Positions 49,027 through 59,076 of a DNA stretch of 64,000 bases are shown one piece after another; within the stretch, counting starts at the first letter, position 1; each line of letters starts with the position of its first letter. The DNA lies in contig JAQBNU010000027.1 of the NCBI GenBank assembly GCA_028288365.1, positions 1-64,000 of the forward strand, read 5' to 3'. The notes beneath the pieces were generated by a model. It did not search any database. It had not been told where the DNA came from and worked only from the letters and a program-made list of their open reading frames with translations. This stretch comes from Chitinophagaceae bacterium (GTDB taxonomy: Bacteria; Bacteroidota; Bacteroidia; Cytophagales; Cytophagaceae). The position numbers and the translations under genes are program-made.

Positions 49027-50550
49027 ATGAATTACCATCAAATTCCTTCCGATAAATTAATCAAACTTACGACACTCGGCGAACTCAAAGCGGCAGGCTA
49101 CGAACCGATTGGCATCAAAGAAGAACTGAGAAATAATTTGATCCATCAGTTGAAACAAAAAAAATCTGTATTTGAAGGAATATGGGGTTATGAAGACACT
49201 GTCATTCCTGAGGTAGAGCGTGCCATCCTTTCTCGGCACAACATCAATTTTCTCGGATTGAGAGGTCAGGCGAAAACAAGACTGGCGCGGATGATGGTGA
49301 AATTGCTGAACGAATACGTACCGGTCATCAAAGGTTCTGAACTCAACGACGATCCGATGAATCCTATTTCTACTTTTGGCATACAACAAATTGTCGAACA
49401 CGGAGATAAAACACCCATCACCTGGTGGCACCGCGACGACCGCTATACAGAAAAACTAGCTACGCCAGATGTATCTATCGCTGACTTGATCGGCGATGTA
49501 GATCCTATCAAAGCAGCTACCTTGAAATTGCCTTATTCTGATGAACGCGTGATTCACTATGGCCTGATTCCACGTGCGCACCGAGGTTTGTTTGTCATCA
49601 ATGAATTACCCGATCTGCAAGCTAGAATACAAGTGGCGCTCTTTAATATTTTGCAGGAAGGAGATATACAAATTCGAGGTTTCAAATTGCGATTGCCCTT
49701 GGACATTCAATTTGTATTCACCGCCAATCCGGAAGACTATACCAACCGTGGAAGCATCGTGACTCCGTTGAAAGATCGTATCGACAGCCAGATCATTACA
49801 CATTATCCGAAGTCTATCGAGATCGGAAGAAAGATTACAGGGCAGGAAGCAGATTTCAAAAAAGAACAATTACACCGAGTAGGTCAGTTTGAATTGACCA
49901 AAGACCTCATCGAACAAATCGCGATGGAAGCTCGTACCAGCGAGTTTGTAGATGCGAAGAGCGGTGTCTCGGCACGATTGACGATTTCTGCCTATGAAAA
50001 TTTGATCAGTACAGCCGAACGTCGCGCGTTGATGAATGGCGAAGAAAAAACAATGCTACGCATTGCAGATTTAATCGGTGCCATTCCAAGCATCACCGGG
50101 AAAATAGAATTGGTCTACGAAGGCGAACAGGAAGGAAGCAACAACATCGCACACAACCTGATTGGCAAAGCCATCAGAAGCCAGTTCATTAATTATTTTC
50201 CGAATCCGTTAGAAATAAAAAAAGTCAAAACCAAACCTAATCCCTACAAGCCCATCACCAGCTGGTTTGAGAAGGGCAACATGGTAGACTTACTCCACAA
50301 CTTGAAAGGCGAAGAATATAAGAAAACATTGGCGTCTATTCCAGGATTAAGAGAATTGATTGACACGTACCAGAAAGACAAATCAGAGGAAGAAAAAATC
50401 TTCTTAATGGAATTTGCATTATACGGCCTGGCAGAATACAGCATGTTGAGTAAACACGAATTAGAAACGGGTGCACAGTTCAAGGATTTATTAAGTGCCA
50501 TGTTTTCCATGCCTACCATGGAGGATGAAGATTTGGATGAGGAGAAATAA
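49027..50550 (+). CDS. MoxR-like AAA+ ATPase (magnesium-chelatase I-like)
   Basis: 507 residues. Walker A is GLRGQAKT (77-84), the GxxGxAKT form used by MoxR/ChlI-type ATPases. GLFVINELPDL (near 190-200) contains the Walker B region, though Asp/Glu order is unusual (INE rather than xDE). VFTANPEDYTNRGSIVTPLKDRI contains sensor 1 and the arginine finger region. The C-terminal 200 residues are helical with ELVYEGEQEGSNNIAHNLIGKAIRSQF. It is partner to the VWA gene upstream. The pair resembles ChlI/ChlD more than classic MoxR, but the metal-chelatase role is not shown. Confidence 0.85.
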   Translation: MNYHQIPSDKLIKLTTLGELKAAGYEPIGIKEELRNNLIHQLKQKKSVFEGIWGYEDTVIPEVERAILSRHNINFLGLRGQAKTRLARMMVKLLNEYVPVIKGSELNDDPMNPISTFGIQQIVEHGDKTPITWWHRDDRYTEKLATPDVSIADLIGDVDPIKAATLKLPYSDERVIHYGLIPRAHRGLFVINELPDLQARIQVALFNILQEGDIQIRGFKLRLPLDIQFVFTANPEDYTNRGSIVTPLKDRIDSQIITHYPKSIEIGRKITGQEADFKKEQLHRVGQFELTKDLIEQIAMEARTSEFVDAKSGVSARLTISAYENLISTAERRALMNGEEKTMLRIADLIGAIPSITGKIELVYEGEQEGSNNIAHNLIGKAIRSQFINYFPNPLEIKKVKTKPNPYKPITSWFEKGNMVDLLHNLKGEEYKKTLASIPGLRELIDTYQKDKSEEEKIFLMEFALYGLAEYSMLSKHELETGAQFKDLLSAMFSMPTMEDEDLDEEK

Positions 50551-50556
50551 AAAGAA

Positions 50557-50669
50557 GTGATCAGTGGACAGTTGTCAGTGATCAGTAAAAAGTCTATTAT
50601 TGTTTTACTTGATGTTGGTGTCTCGCCAACAAGAAAATGATTACTGTTCACTGACAACTGTCCACTGAT
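50557..50669. repeat. Family B inverted-repeat element, copy 3, containing a family C palindrome
   Basis: Left arm GTGATCAGTGGACAGTTG, TCAGTGATCAG (50557-50585) is identical to the single unit at 24485. Right arm is CTGTTCACTGACAACTG, TCCACTGAT (50644-50669), with G-T and other changes. Within it, 50613-50632 is family C (TGTTGGTGTCTCGCCAACA). The element begins 7 bases after the MoxR gene and ends 11 bases before 50680, so both families share a hotspot here. Confidence 0.75.
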
Positions 50670-50679
50670 TAACTAACTT

Positions 50680-51396
50680 ATGAAAGCCATCGAAATTCTT
50701 TACAACCTCAGTCCTTATCAAAATGTACTGCAACAACTTTTGGAGAAGGAAAGCAAAGAGCAACCGGAATTGGAATGGAGTGCTTGTTTGAAAAGCTCGT
50801 ACGATTTTATAACACTGGAATTGGAAAGTAAACCCAAAGAGGCGAAAGCGTATGGAGAGTTGTTTTTAAAAATTTCTTTTCAAGTGAGACAGAACAAGGC
50901 TTTGTTGGATGAAGTGTACTGTAAAGATGCAGGGAAACAGGAAATAATAGAAAACTGGATCAAAGCAAACAAAAATGTACACGATGCGCATTGGCATAAT
51001 AATCCAAACAATACCTGGTATCATAATGAGAATGTAACAGGATACATCAACATCGCAGATGATATTGCAAAAGAAGGCTGCAACTGCAATTCCGGAGATA
51101 ACTATCGCCCTGGTTCTTTCAGTAAAATAGCGGTGCACAATGATGCGATCATTTTAGAACAAATCAATCATTACAACGCCAAGTCAAGCGATCACAAAGA
51201 CGATTACCAATTGCGGGATTTGATTTTTCATGTTCCCTTGTCGGAACAAGCAAAAGTACCTGAAATGCACGACTATCAAATCGGAGAGATGTACATTGAA
51301 TTTTCAGATCGGTCTTCTAAAAACAATAAATCTTGCGGGCAAAAAATTGTAGAACAAATTCTACAGCAAAAAGCAGCGATCAACCTGCAGAAGTAG
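50680..51396 (+). CDS. Protein of unknown function after the MoxR gene
   Basis: 238 residues, no signal or membrane segment. Helical N-terminus (LSPYQNVLQQLLEKES, YDFITLELESKPKEAK), central His/Asn/Cys-rich part (HDAHWHNNPNNTWYHNENV, EGCNCNSGDNYRPGSFS). The Cys-Cys pair and His cluster could bind metal. It lies behind the family B element, so it may not be cotranscribed with the MoxR gene, though the three co-directional genes 47689-51396 may form one unit. No family recognised. Confidence 0.6.
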   Translation: MKAIEILYNLSPYQNVLQQLLEKESKEQPELEWSACLKSSYDFITLELESKPKEAKAYGELFLKISFQVRQNKALLDEVYCKDAGKQEIIENWIKANKNVHDAHWHNNPNNTWYHNENVTGYINIADDIAKEGCNCNSGDNYRPGSFSKIAVHNDAIILEQINHYNAKSSDHKDDYQLRDLIFHVPLSEQAKVPEMHDYQIGEMYIEFSDRSSKNNKSCGQKIVEQILQQKAAINLQK

Positions 51397-51526
51397 ATGC
51401 ATGGCTGATGTGCCAACAGACAAAATGATTTTTTCATTTGCGTTTCATCATGTATGAATTGTAATTTTTTATAGTATATTCAATATACATTCGGTTCTTT
51501 CCTCTTGGAACCGGTGACGAGGAATC

Positions 51527-52774
51527 ATGATGAAAGTGCAAGCACAGGAAAAAAGTAGCATGGAACGTTTGGTACTTGCTATACAGGAATTGTCCTTAGC
51601 GCGTGACATAGACGTGGTGATGGCTATTGTGCGAAGAGTTGCCAGAGAATTGACAGGTGCTGATGGTGCTACATTTATTCTAAAAGAAAACGACGAATGT
51701 TATTACGCAGATGAAGATGCCATTGGCCCATTATGGAAGGGGCATCGTTTTCCTTTGAAAGATTGCATCAGTGGTTGGTCCATGATTCATCAGGCACAAG
51801 TGGTAATAGAAGACATCACAACAGATGATCGTATTCCACAAGAAGCATATAAACCGACCTTTGTTAAAAGTTTGCTCATGGTGCCCATTCGTACCATCGA
51901 TCCAATTGGTGCCATCGGTAATTATTGGGCACAACAACATGTGGCTACACCAGAAGAAATCATGCTTTTACAATCACTGGCAGATATCACAGCGGTCTCT
52001 TTGGAAAACATCAAACTCTACAAGGAGATGGAACAGCGAGTAAAAGAACGCACGCAACAATTGGAAGAAGCCAACAAAGAAATGGATGCGTTCTCTTATT
52101 CTATATCACATGATTTGCGTGCGCCCCTAAGATCGATACAAATGTATACCGACATGTTGTATACCGATTATACCAATCAGCTGGATGAACAGGGAAAGCG
52201 ATTGCTCATGAAGTTGCTTACGAAAACGCAGAACATGGACAAGCTCATCAAAGAGCTGTTGGAGTTTTTCAGGATGGGAAAGAAAGAACTCATCTTTCAA
52301 AAGGTATCCATGCAAAACATGGTGCGGAATATTACGGAAAACATAAAAGAAGAAGAATCTTCCCGTCAAATAGAATTCATCGTTCACCTCTTGCCGGATG
52401 TATTGGCCGATAGCGTGTTGATCAAACAAGTCTGGGTCAATTTAATTTCAAACGCCGTTAAATACACGGGCTATAAAGAGAAAGCAATCATTGAAATAGG
52501 TGTAGAAGAAAAGGACCATTCTTTTATTTTCTTTATCAAAGACAATGGTGCAGGCTTTGACATGCGTTATGCAGATAAATTATTTAAAATTTTTCAACGC
52601 CTGCATGCGCAGGAAAAGTTTGAAGGCACAGGCATCGGACTTTCTTTTGTGAAACGCATTTTAAAAAAACACAACGGTGAGGTATGGGCTTCTGCAAAAG
52701 AAGAGGAAGGAGCCACCTTCTTTTTTGAGTTACAGAAGGAACAGTCAAAAGCGTCTAATGAGGCGACAACCTAG
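51527..52774 (+). CDS. GAF-domain histidine kinase
   Basis: 415 residues, no membrane helix, so cytosolic. GAF domain 15-163 (ADGATFILKENDECYY, KDCISGWSMIHQAQVVIEDI), coiled linker, HisKA with His195 in SISHDLRAPLRS, and HATPase with NLISNAVKYTG, DNGAGFD and EGTGIGLSFVK. The GAF has Cys80 in KDCISG; no bilin Cys-His motif is evident, so ligand is unknown. No response regulator is adjacent. The next gene is a secreted peptide in the same direction. Confidence 0.92.
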   Translation: MMKVQAQEKSSMERLVLAIQELSLARDIDVVMAIVRRVARELTGADGATFILKENDECYYADEDAIGPLWKGHRFPLKDCISGWSMIHQAQVVIEDITTDDRIPQEAYKPTFVKSLLMVPIRTIDPIGAIGNYWAQQHVATPEEIMLLQSLADITAVSLENIKLYKEMEQRVKERTQQLEEANKEMDAFSYSISHDLRAPLRSIQMYTDMLYTDYTNQLDEQGKRLLMKLLTKTQNMDKLIKELLEFFRMGKKELIFQKVSMQNMVRNITENIKEEESSRQIEFIVHLLPDVLADSVLIKQVWVNLISNAVKYTGYKEKAIIEIGVEEKDHSFIFFIKDNGAGFDMRYADKLFKIFQRLHAQEKFEGTGIGLSFVKRILKKHNGEVWASAKEEEGATFFFELQKEQSKASNEATT

Positions 52775-52895
52775 AAGATACCCTTTTTACCCTGGCTAAG
52801 AGCTAAAAATCATTTGCAATAAAAATGAGCGATTGGATTAGGAGACAAGATTCCAAGGTGTATTTTTGTCTTTTAAAATTAATTCATAAGGCCTC

Positions 52896-53150
52896 ATGAT
52901 ACGTATTATTTGCATCCTTTTTTTCAGCACGTTTATTCATCTCTCCGTTCAGGCACAAAGCAGTACAAAAAGTGATTTTAAAAGAGCGGGTAAAGAAATC
53001 GGACACTCTGGCAAGAAATTAGGAAAAGAAGTGGGAAAGGCGGGAAAAGAAGTAGGTCACGCTTTTAAAAAACCAGCGAAACAAGTGGGTCGTGAATCAA
53101 AGAAGGCCGGTAAAGACGTGGCTCATGAAACGAAGAAACTGGTAAAATAG
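52896..53150 (+). CDS. Small secreted Lys-rich repeat peptide
   Basis: 84 residues. Signal peptide MIRIICILFFSTFIHLSVQAQ. The mature 60 residues are Lys, Gly and Ala repeats of the pattern KKxGKEVGxAxKKxGK, with KAGKEVGHAFKK and KQVGRESKKAGKD. It is strongly basic and amphipathic, similar in composition to LEA or histone-tail-like proteins. The -7 element TATTTTTG is at 52861-52868. It precedes the RND operon but is 200 bases away. Confidence 0.6.
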   Translation: MIRIICILFFSTFIHLSVQAQSSTKSDFKRAGKEIGHSGKKLGKEVGKAGKEVGHAFKKPAKQVGRESKKAGKDVAHETKKLVK

Positions 53151-53352
53151 AAGCGAAAATCAGAAACTCTTATTCGCCGATCTCCGCCGGCAACGCGTAA
53201 TCAAGAGAATTTATACAGCTACAACATTCCTACAGAACAGTCCGTTATTTTTAGAGTAATTACCTTAAGTATAAAAGGCTGTTATCAGTACAACCAATGC
53301 GAAGTATATTTTGTCTATATTGTGCCGCATTATTTCAATAAAAAAAAACACA

Positions 53353-54609
53353 ATGAAAGCATCCGCTATTTTTATGCTGTGTGTTGGTTTATGTTTATCG
53401 ACTCATCGGTCGTTTGCACAAACCACACTTTCTTTACAAAATGCTTTGCAAAGGGCAAGAACCAACAATTTGGTGCTTCGTACGGAAAAGTATAATATGA
53501 ACATTGCCGAAAGCGATATCATTACGGCAAGACTACGTCCGAACCCAAAGCTTAACAATCAAACGTTGCAACTGGCTAACAATCGGTATTACCCTGAAAA
53601 TACAAACTGGAACAATGGTAAAAATCGACAAGTATGGTGGCAATTGACAAAAGTGATTCAGCTTCCTTCACAACGTCAGAATAAAATTGATTTTGCTCAG
53701 CAAAACTATTTGCTTTCTCAAAAAAACTATACGGAAACAGAGAGAAATTTATTCTATAGTGTTGCTAACCAATGGTTGAATGTTTGGGTAGCGGAAAAGC
53801 AATTAGATATTTTAGTACTGGCAAATACCAATATTGATTCGCTTGCATATATCAATAAGTTGCGATATGAAAAGCAAGTGATTACACAATCGGATCTATT
53901 ACGTACACAAGTATTGGCGGATCAATACGAAATACAGATTCATAACGCAGAGCGCAATTATATTAACGAATTAAAAAATCTGAAATTAGCGCTAGGCTCT
54001 TCAGACAGTGTAGGGATTGATACTACGGACAATGTCATTTTTATTATGCCTACTCAATTAGATAGTTTAATCAAAGAAGCATATACAAAGCGGGCAGATG
54101 TGCAGGTTGCGAAAGGTAACATTGATCTTGCCAACACCAACATCAAGTTGCAAAAATCAATGGCCTTGCCTCAACCCGAATTAGGGATGATCTATAACCC
54201 ACAAAATACCATTCCATACCTGGGATTTTATGGAACAATAGACTTACCATTTTTTGCCAGGAACCAGGGACAGATTAAAAAATCACACTACCTCAAAGAA
54301 CAAAGTCAACAGGATCTGGTCGCCATTGAAAAAATAATCGAGACAGAAGTGTCCAACGCTTATAACAGTTACCTCACACAACAAAAAAACATCGAGCATT
54401 ATAAGACGATATTGATTCAGTCTGAAAAAATCCTGAGCAGTGTAAAATACGCTTACCTCAAAGGAGGAACCACCATCATTGACTTACTGGAAGCGCAACG
54501 CAGCTGGTTAGACACGAGACAACAATACTACGACACAGAAATGCAATACCGCCAGGCAACTATACAATTGCTTTTCGCTACCGGATTGATTAACCAATTA
54601 GCTCAATAA
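53353..54609 (+). CDS. Outer-membrane factor, TolC/CusC family
   Basis: 418 residues from ATG 53353 (a TTG at 53311 is less likely). Signal peptide ...LCVGLCLSTHRSFAQ. The body has repeated helices and strands of the OEP fold: LSLQNALQRARTNNLVLR, NPKLNNQTLQLANN, TPFF-type PFFARNQGQIKKSH and KGGTTIIDLLEAQRSWLDTRQQYYD. It forms the outer-membrane channel of the efflux pump with the next two genes (2-base gap to the adaptor). Confidence 0.85.
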   Translation: MKASAIFMLCVGLCLSTHRSFAQTTLSLQNALQRARTNNLVLRTEKYNMNIAESDIITARLRPNPKLNNQTLQLANNRYYPENTNWNNGKNRQVWWQLTKVIQLPSQRQNKIDFAQQNYLLSQKNYTETERNLFYSVANQWLNVWVAEKQLDILVLANTNIDSLAYINKLRYEKQVITQSDLLRTQVLADQYEIQIHNAERNYINELKNLKLALGSSDSVGIDTTDNVIFIMPTQLDSLIKEAYTKRADVQVAKGNIDLANTNIKLQKSMALPQPELGMIYNPQNTIPYLGFYGTIDLPFFARNQGQIKKSHYLKEQSQQDLVAIEKIIETEVSNAYNSYLTQQKNIEHYKTILIQSEKILSSVKYAYLKGGTTIIDLLEAQRSWLDTRQQYYDTEMQYRQATIQLLFATGLINQLAQ

Positions 54610-54611
54610 AA

Positions 54612-55622
54612 ATGAAACAGATCTTATTTTTCATCCTCTTGATGGTGTTTGCTGTCCGCTGCAAAGAACACAAAAAAGACACGCAGAAAGTAGTTGACCA
54701 CAAAGCAGAAATCAAAGAACAGGGCACGATCATAGAGTTCCCTAACGATACGGCTACCTTGCATTTCTTTAAAACGGAAACCATTAAAGTAGAAAACCTG
54801 TCGGCAGAATTTACAGCACCGGCAAAAGTGGCCGCAACGATTGTAAAATCAGAAGAAAACTCTTCCCGTAACCTGGTCTTGTTTGATAACCCTGATTTGA
54901 CAGGTAGTTACACCACATTCATTCAGCATCAGATCAACATCAATCAGATCGCCAATGTCAACATCAAACAAAAAAGAATAAACCTGGAACGTTACAAGGA
55001 CCTGGAGCATAACGGTGCAGCAACAGGTAAAGATGTACTGGAAGCTCAAACAGCGCTGGCTGCAGAAGAAACTAATTTGCAAAACGAAAAAGCTGCTATC
55101 ATCGAACAGGAAGCCACGCTGAAGTTGGCAGGTTTCGATCCTCAGATTTTGTTGAAAGCGAAAGCAGGAAACATCTGGATGATTTGTGACATTCCAGAAA
55201 GTCAAATCAATAAAATGAAAATCGGAAGTTCGTGCAAGGTCCATTTCTCTTCTATTCCGGATGAAACTTTTTCAGGAAAGATAGAAGACTTTGGTAACGT
55301 AGTCGACAACCTGACACGTATGGTGAAAATGCGTATCAGCCTTCCCAATAGCAACAATCGTTTCAAGGCAGGGATGTTTGCCGTTGTTTCTTTCGGATTG
55401 AGTGAAGGTGATTTGTTGTCTGTACCGAATACATCTATTGTTACGGTGCAGGGAAAAAATTATGTTTTTGTACAAAAAACAGAAACACAATTTAAGCGTG
55501 TGGAAATCGTCAGTGGTCAGCAGATCAACAACCGCATCATTATTTTCAGCGGATTGAACACAGGTGATAAAGTAATTACGAAAGGCGCGATGCAGTTGAA
55601 AGGATTGTCGTTCGGTTATTAA
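54612..55622 (+). CDS. RND efflux periplasmic adaptor, CusB/CzcB-like
   Basis: 336 residues. N-terminal segment MKQILFFILLMVFAVRCKEHK has Cys17 but a non-canonical lipobox (AVRC), so lipidation is unsure. Then YTTFIQHQININQIAN, coiled-coil hairpin IKQKRINLERYKDLEHNGAATGKDVLEAQTALA (parts cited), a lipoyl-like region AKAGNIWMICDIPESQINKMKIG and C-terminal VQGKNYVFVQKTETQFKRVEIVSG. The adaptor links the RND pump to the TolC-type channel. Confidence 0.88.
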   Translation: MKQILFFILLMVFAVRCKEHKKDTQKVVDHKAEIKEQGTIIEFPNDTATLHFFKTETIKVENLSAEFTAPAKVAATIVKSEENSSRNLVLFDNPDLTGSYTTFIQHQININQIANVNIKQKRINLERYKDLEHNGAATGKDVLEAQTALAAEETNLQNEKAAIIEQEATLKLAGFDPQILLKAKAGNIWMICDIPESQINKMKIGSSCKVHFSSIPDETFSGKIEDFGNVVDNLTRMVKMRISLPNSNNRFKAGMFAVVSFGLSEGDLLSVPNTSIVTVQGKNYVFVQKTETQFKRVEIVSGQQINNRIIIFSGLNTGDKVITKGAMQLKGLSFGY

Positions 55623-55675
55623 TCCGGATGCACTTTACAAACAGACACATTCATCACATGCATATTCTCTAAAGA

Positions 55676-58600
55676 ATGATAACGAACATACTTACACAAG
55701 CCTTAAAAAACCGATGGATAGTGATCATCTGCTCCGTTTTGCTGATGGTTGCCGGTTTCATTTGTTTCAAGCTCATTAAGATTGAAGCTTATCCAGACAT
55801 CGCAGATACCAATGTCATTGTCATCGCTGAGTATGAAGGCCGCGCTGCAGAAGAAGTAGAACAGCAAGTAACCGTACCATTGGAACGTGCACTCAATAAC
55901 GTACCCAATGTCATTTCTCGTAGAAGCAGAACGATCTTCGGGTTGAGTGTAGTCCAGTTGAACTTTAAAGACGGCACCGACGATTACTTTGCCAGACAAC
56001 AAGTCAACGAACGTTTAGCCACCGCACAACTTCCAGATGGTGTAAATCCGCAGATGGGTCCTTTGACTACTGCAGTAGGAGAAATTTTTCGTTATGTAGT
56101 GGTTGCTCCACCCACGTATACACCCATGCAGCTGCGTGACTTGCAAGATTGGGTCATCAGACCTTTTTTGTTGCAAACACCGGGAGTAGCAGATATCATT
56201 ACCTTCGGAGGTCCTGTCAAGCAATACCATATTCTTACTTCTCCAGATAAACTTCGTAAATACGGACTCACACTTCAACAAGTCATTGCTGCTGTTCAAT
56301 CAAACAACCTGAATACAGGTGGTAACATTGTAGAGCGCGGCGGACAGGGCTTTGCCGTACGTGGCTTGGGAGCCATCAAAACAACAGAAGACATACAGAA
56401 CATCGTTTTGAGTAATGTTCATGGTGCCCCCGTTTATCTTAAGGACCTGGCCAGTGTAGAAATCAATCCTCCACAACCACAGGGTATACTTGGTTATGCG
56501 ATTCCGGCAGAAGATATAGATGTCAGCTCGGGTGTAGAAGGTGTCATCTCTATTCGCAGAGGAGAAAATCCGACCGAAGTATTGAAAGCGATGGCACAAA
56601 AAATTCAGGATTTACAGACCAATGAATTGCCCAAAGATGTAAAGTTGCGTGTCATCTACGATCGGGGCACACTCGTTAATTATACATTGACTACTGTTTC
56701 ACATACGTTGTTCGAAGGAGTAAGTATTGTATTGATCATTCTGATTTTATTTTTAGGAAACATCCGCAGTGCATTGGTCGTTGCATTTACTATTCCTTTT
56801 GCTTTGCTATTCGCTTTCATGTTGATGAAAATCAGCGGCATTCCGGCAAACCTCTTATCGTTGGGGGCGATCGATTTTGGAATCATTGTGGACGGAGCCT
56901 GCGTCATGGCTGCCCATCTCATACATAAATTCAAACACCTCACACCGGAAGAAAGAAAAGAAGGCATCATTAAAGTGACCTTGAAGTCTGCGCAGGAAGT
57001 AGGAAGAGAAATCTTCTTCGCGGTAACCATCATCATTCTGGCATACCTTCCCATCCTGACTATGCAGCGTGTAGAAGGTAAATTGTTTTCGCCTATGGCG
57101 CTGACGCTGGCCTTTGCGGTAATAGGTTCTCTCATTTGTGCATTGACGCTCATTCCTGTTTTAATGACGTTTATTTATCGCAAAGAATTTGAAAAAGAAA
57201 TCATTGCTTCGGAAAGTAAGAAAGCAGCATTCATCAAAAAATATTCTCCGCTTCTATGGATCGAAAGAAAATACGAAAGTATCATAACTAAAATTATCAA
57301 TCATTATAAAAAAATCGTGATCGCAGGCTTTGTCATTGTATTTGTCATGATGTCTTTTGCAGGAAAAATAGGAACAGAATTTTTGCCGACACTCGATGAG
57401 GGATCTATTTTCATGCGTTCGTTTTTACCGGCAGGAACAAACATCACGGAGAATCAAAAAATAGCACCGAAGATCAGGGAGATCGCTTCACGCCATGTAC
57501 AGATCGAAAGCATCATTACACAAAGCGGACGCAACGACGACGGTACCGATCCTTTCCCGTCCAACCGTACAGAGATATTAATGATCCTGAAAGACTACAG
57601 CGGATGGGTGCAAGACACGACCAAAGAAGAATTGATACAGGAACTAAAAACGGAATTTCAACGTGAACTGCCTGGCGCTTATTTATCATTTGGTCAACCT
57701 ATCATTGATCAGGTGACGGAAATTGTAAATGGTTCCGCCGCTGACTTGGCGATCAACGTGGTCGGAGATGATTTGGTATTCATGCGAGGCAAAGCGGATA
57801 GCATCGTTGCCATTGTTAAAAACATCCAGGGTTCTACAGCAGTGGGTATGGAACAGGAAGGACAACAAGATCAGTTGACCATTCAAATCAACCGTAAGCT
57901 GGCTGCACGTTACGGAATCAACGTGGCCGATATACAAACCATGATTGAAGCGGCCATTGGCGGTAAATACATTTCCACTTTATACAATCAGGCCAAACGA
58001 TACGACATTGTGGTTCGTTTTTTTCCTGAAAACAGAAACAACATCGATGTCATTCGTTCCCTGCAGGTACCCGCTCCTAACGGCGCATTGATTCCGATGA
58101 GCCAGTTGGCCGACATTCAATTTACTCCTGGACAAACCAATATTTACCGCGCGGACGGTAAACGTTTGCTCACGATCCGTACCAACATCCGAGGCAGAGA
58201 TCAAGGAAGTTTTGTAGCAGAGGCTCAAAAGAAAATCAAAGCAAAAATCAAATTGCCACAAGGATACACCATCAATTATGGTGGACAGTTTGAAAACCTG
58301 GAACGTGCCAGCAAGCAATTGATGTATGCTATTCCACTTACAGTGTTGATTGTGTTATTTGTATTGTTCCTTTTGTTTAAAAACGTACGCGATGCACTGA
58401 TGACATTTGCCTGTGTATTCTTCGCACTGGCAGGTGGTATCATGGCTTTGCTGATGAGAGGGTATAACTTTAACGTATCAGCAGGTGTAGGTTTTGTATC
58501 CTTGTTTGGCCTTTCGGTAATGGCAGGCGTACTGCTTATTGGCGCCATTACAAGAGAAAGAGAATTACACCCGGAAGGGAAATTGGCAGAGCTCATTACA

Positions 58601-58840
58601 AAAGCATCTTCTTCTCAATTGCGCTCCATCATGATGATGTTGATTGTAGCGATCATCGGTCTGGTGCCCGCTGCTAAATCTTCTGGTATCGGATCAGATG
58701 TACAAAGACCTTTAGCCACGGTAATCATAGGCGGACTAACAACTACTTTATTATTTACACCCTTGATGCTTCCCCCACTGTATTTTTGGGTAGAGAATAA
58801 AAGGAAGAAGAAAATAATCAGCAGCGAGGAGCAACAATAG
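55676..58840 (+). CDS. Heavy-metal efflux RND pump, CzcA/CusA family
   Basis: 1054 residues with 12 membrane helices and two periplasmic loops (about 30-340 and 560-860). TM4 has DFGIIVD (Asp400, Asp406), equivalent to CzcA Asp402 and Asp408, but the CzcA Glu415 position is Ala413. N-terminal DIADTNVIV and EVEQQVTVPLE match CzcA/CusA. It exports divalent or monovalent metal ions with proton antiport; the metal is not clear. Fifty-three bases separate it from the adaptor, and it ends the operon 53353-58840. Confidence 0.93.
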   Translation: MITNILTQALKNRWIVIICSVLLMVAGFICFKLIKIEAYPDIADTNVIVIAEYEGRAAEEVEQQVTVPLERALNNVPNVISRRSRTIFGLSVVQLNFKDGTDDYFARQQVNERLATAQLPDGVNPQMGPLTTAVGEIFRYVVVAPPTYTPMQLRDLQDWVIRPFLLQTPGVADIITFGGPVKQYHILTSPDKLRKYGLTLQQVIAAVQSNNLNTGGNIVERGGQGFAVRGLGAIKTTEDIQNIVLSNVHGAPVYLKDLASVEINPPQPQGILGYAIPAEDIDVSSGVEGVISIRRGENPTEVLKAMAQKIQDLQTNELPKDVKLRVIYDRGTLVNYTLTTVSHTLFEGVSIVLIILILFLGNIRSALVVAFTIPFALLFAFMLMKISGIPANLLSLGAIDFGIIVDGACVMAAHLIHKFKHLTPEERKEGIIKVTLKSAQEVGREIFFAVTIIILAYLPILTMQRVEGKLFSPMALTLAFAVIGSLICALTLIPVLMTFIYRKEFEKEIIASESKKAAFIKKYSPLLWIERKYESIITKIINHYKKIVIAGFVIVFVMMSFAGKIGTEFLPTLDEGSIFMRSFLPAGTNITENQKIAPKIREIASRHVQIESIITQSGRNDDGTDPFPSNRTEILMILKDYSGWVQDTTKEELIQELKTEFQRELPGAYLSFGQPIIDQVTEIVNGSAADLAINVVGDDLVFMRGKADSIVAIVKNIQGSTAVGMEQEGQQDQLTIQINRKLAARYGINVADIQTMIEAAIGGKYISTLYNQAKRYDIVVRFFPENRNNIDVIRSLQVPAPNGALIPMSQLADIQFTPGQTNIYRADGKRLLTIRTNIRGRDQGSFVAEAQKKIKAKIKLPQGYTINYGGQFENLERASKQLMYAIPLTVLIVLFVLFLLFKNVRDALMTFACVFFALAGGIMALLMRGYNFNVSAGVGFVSLFGLSVMAGVLLIGAITRERELHPEGKLAELITKASSSQLRSIMMMLIVAIIGLVPAAKSSGIGSDVQRPLATVIIGGLTTTLLFTPLMLPPLYFWVENKRKKKIISSEEQQ

Positions 58841-58953
58841 GGAGTGAGCAGTAAGCAAGAAAAAAGACTTTGCCCACCGTTCTTTTTTTGCAATGTTGAA
58901 ATGAAGTTGACAGCATAATGAATGCCAGCATGAATTATGGCTACTGTTTGAAG

Positions 58954-58989
58954 AGAGAAGAGTAAACAAATTTTTGTTCACTCTTCTCT
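58954..58989. repeat. Intergenic hairpin
   Basis: AGAGAAGAGT then AAACAAA pairs with TTTTTGTT then ACTCTTCTCT with one mismatch, a stem of about 17 pairs. It lies 114 bases after the RND pump gene and could act as an attenuator or terminator, though the usual T run is placed inside. No second copy was found. Confidence 0.55.
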
Positions 58990-59076
58990 GCTCATCGTTC
59001 ACTTTTTACTATATTGAGTAAAAGTAAACACCAAACATTTAGTATTCAATCTTCGCTTCCACGTCATTCACATTGC

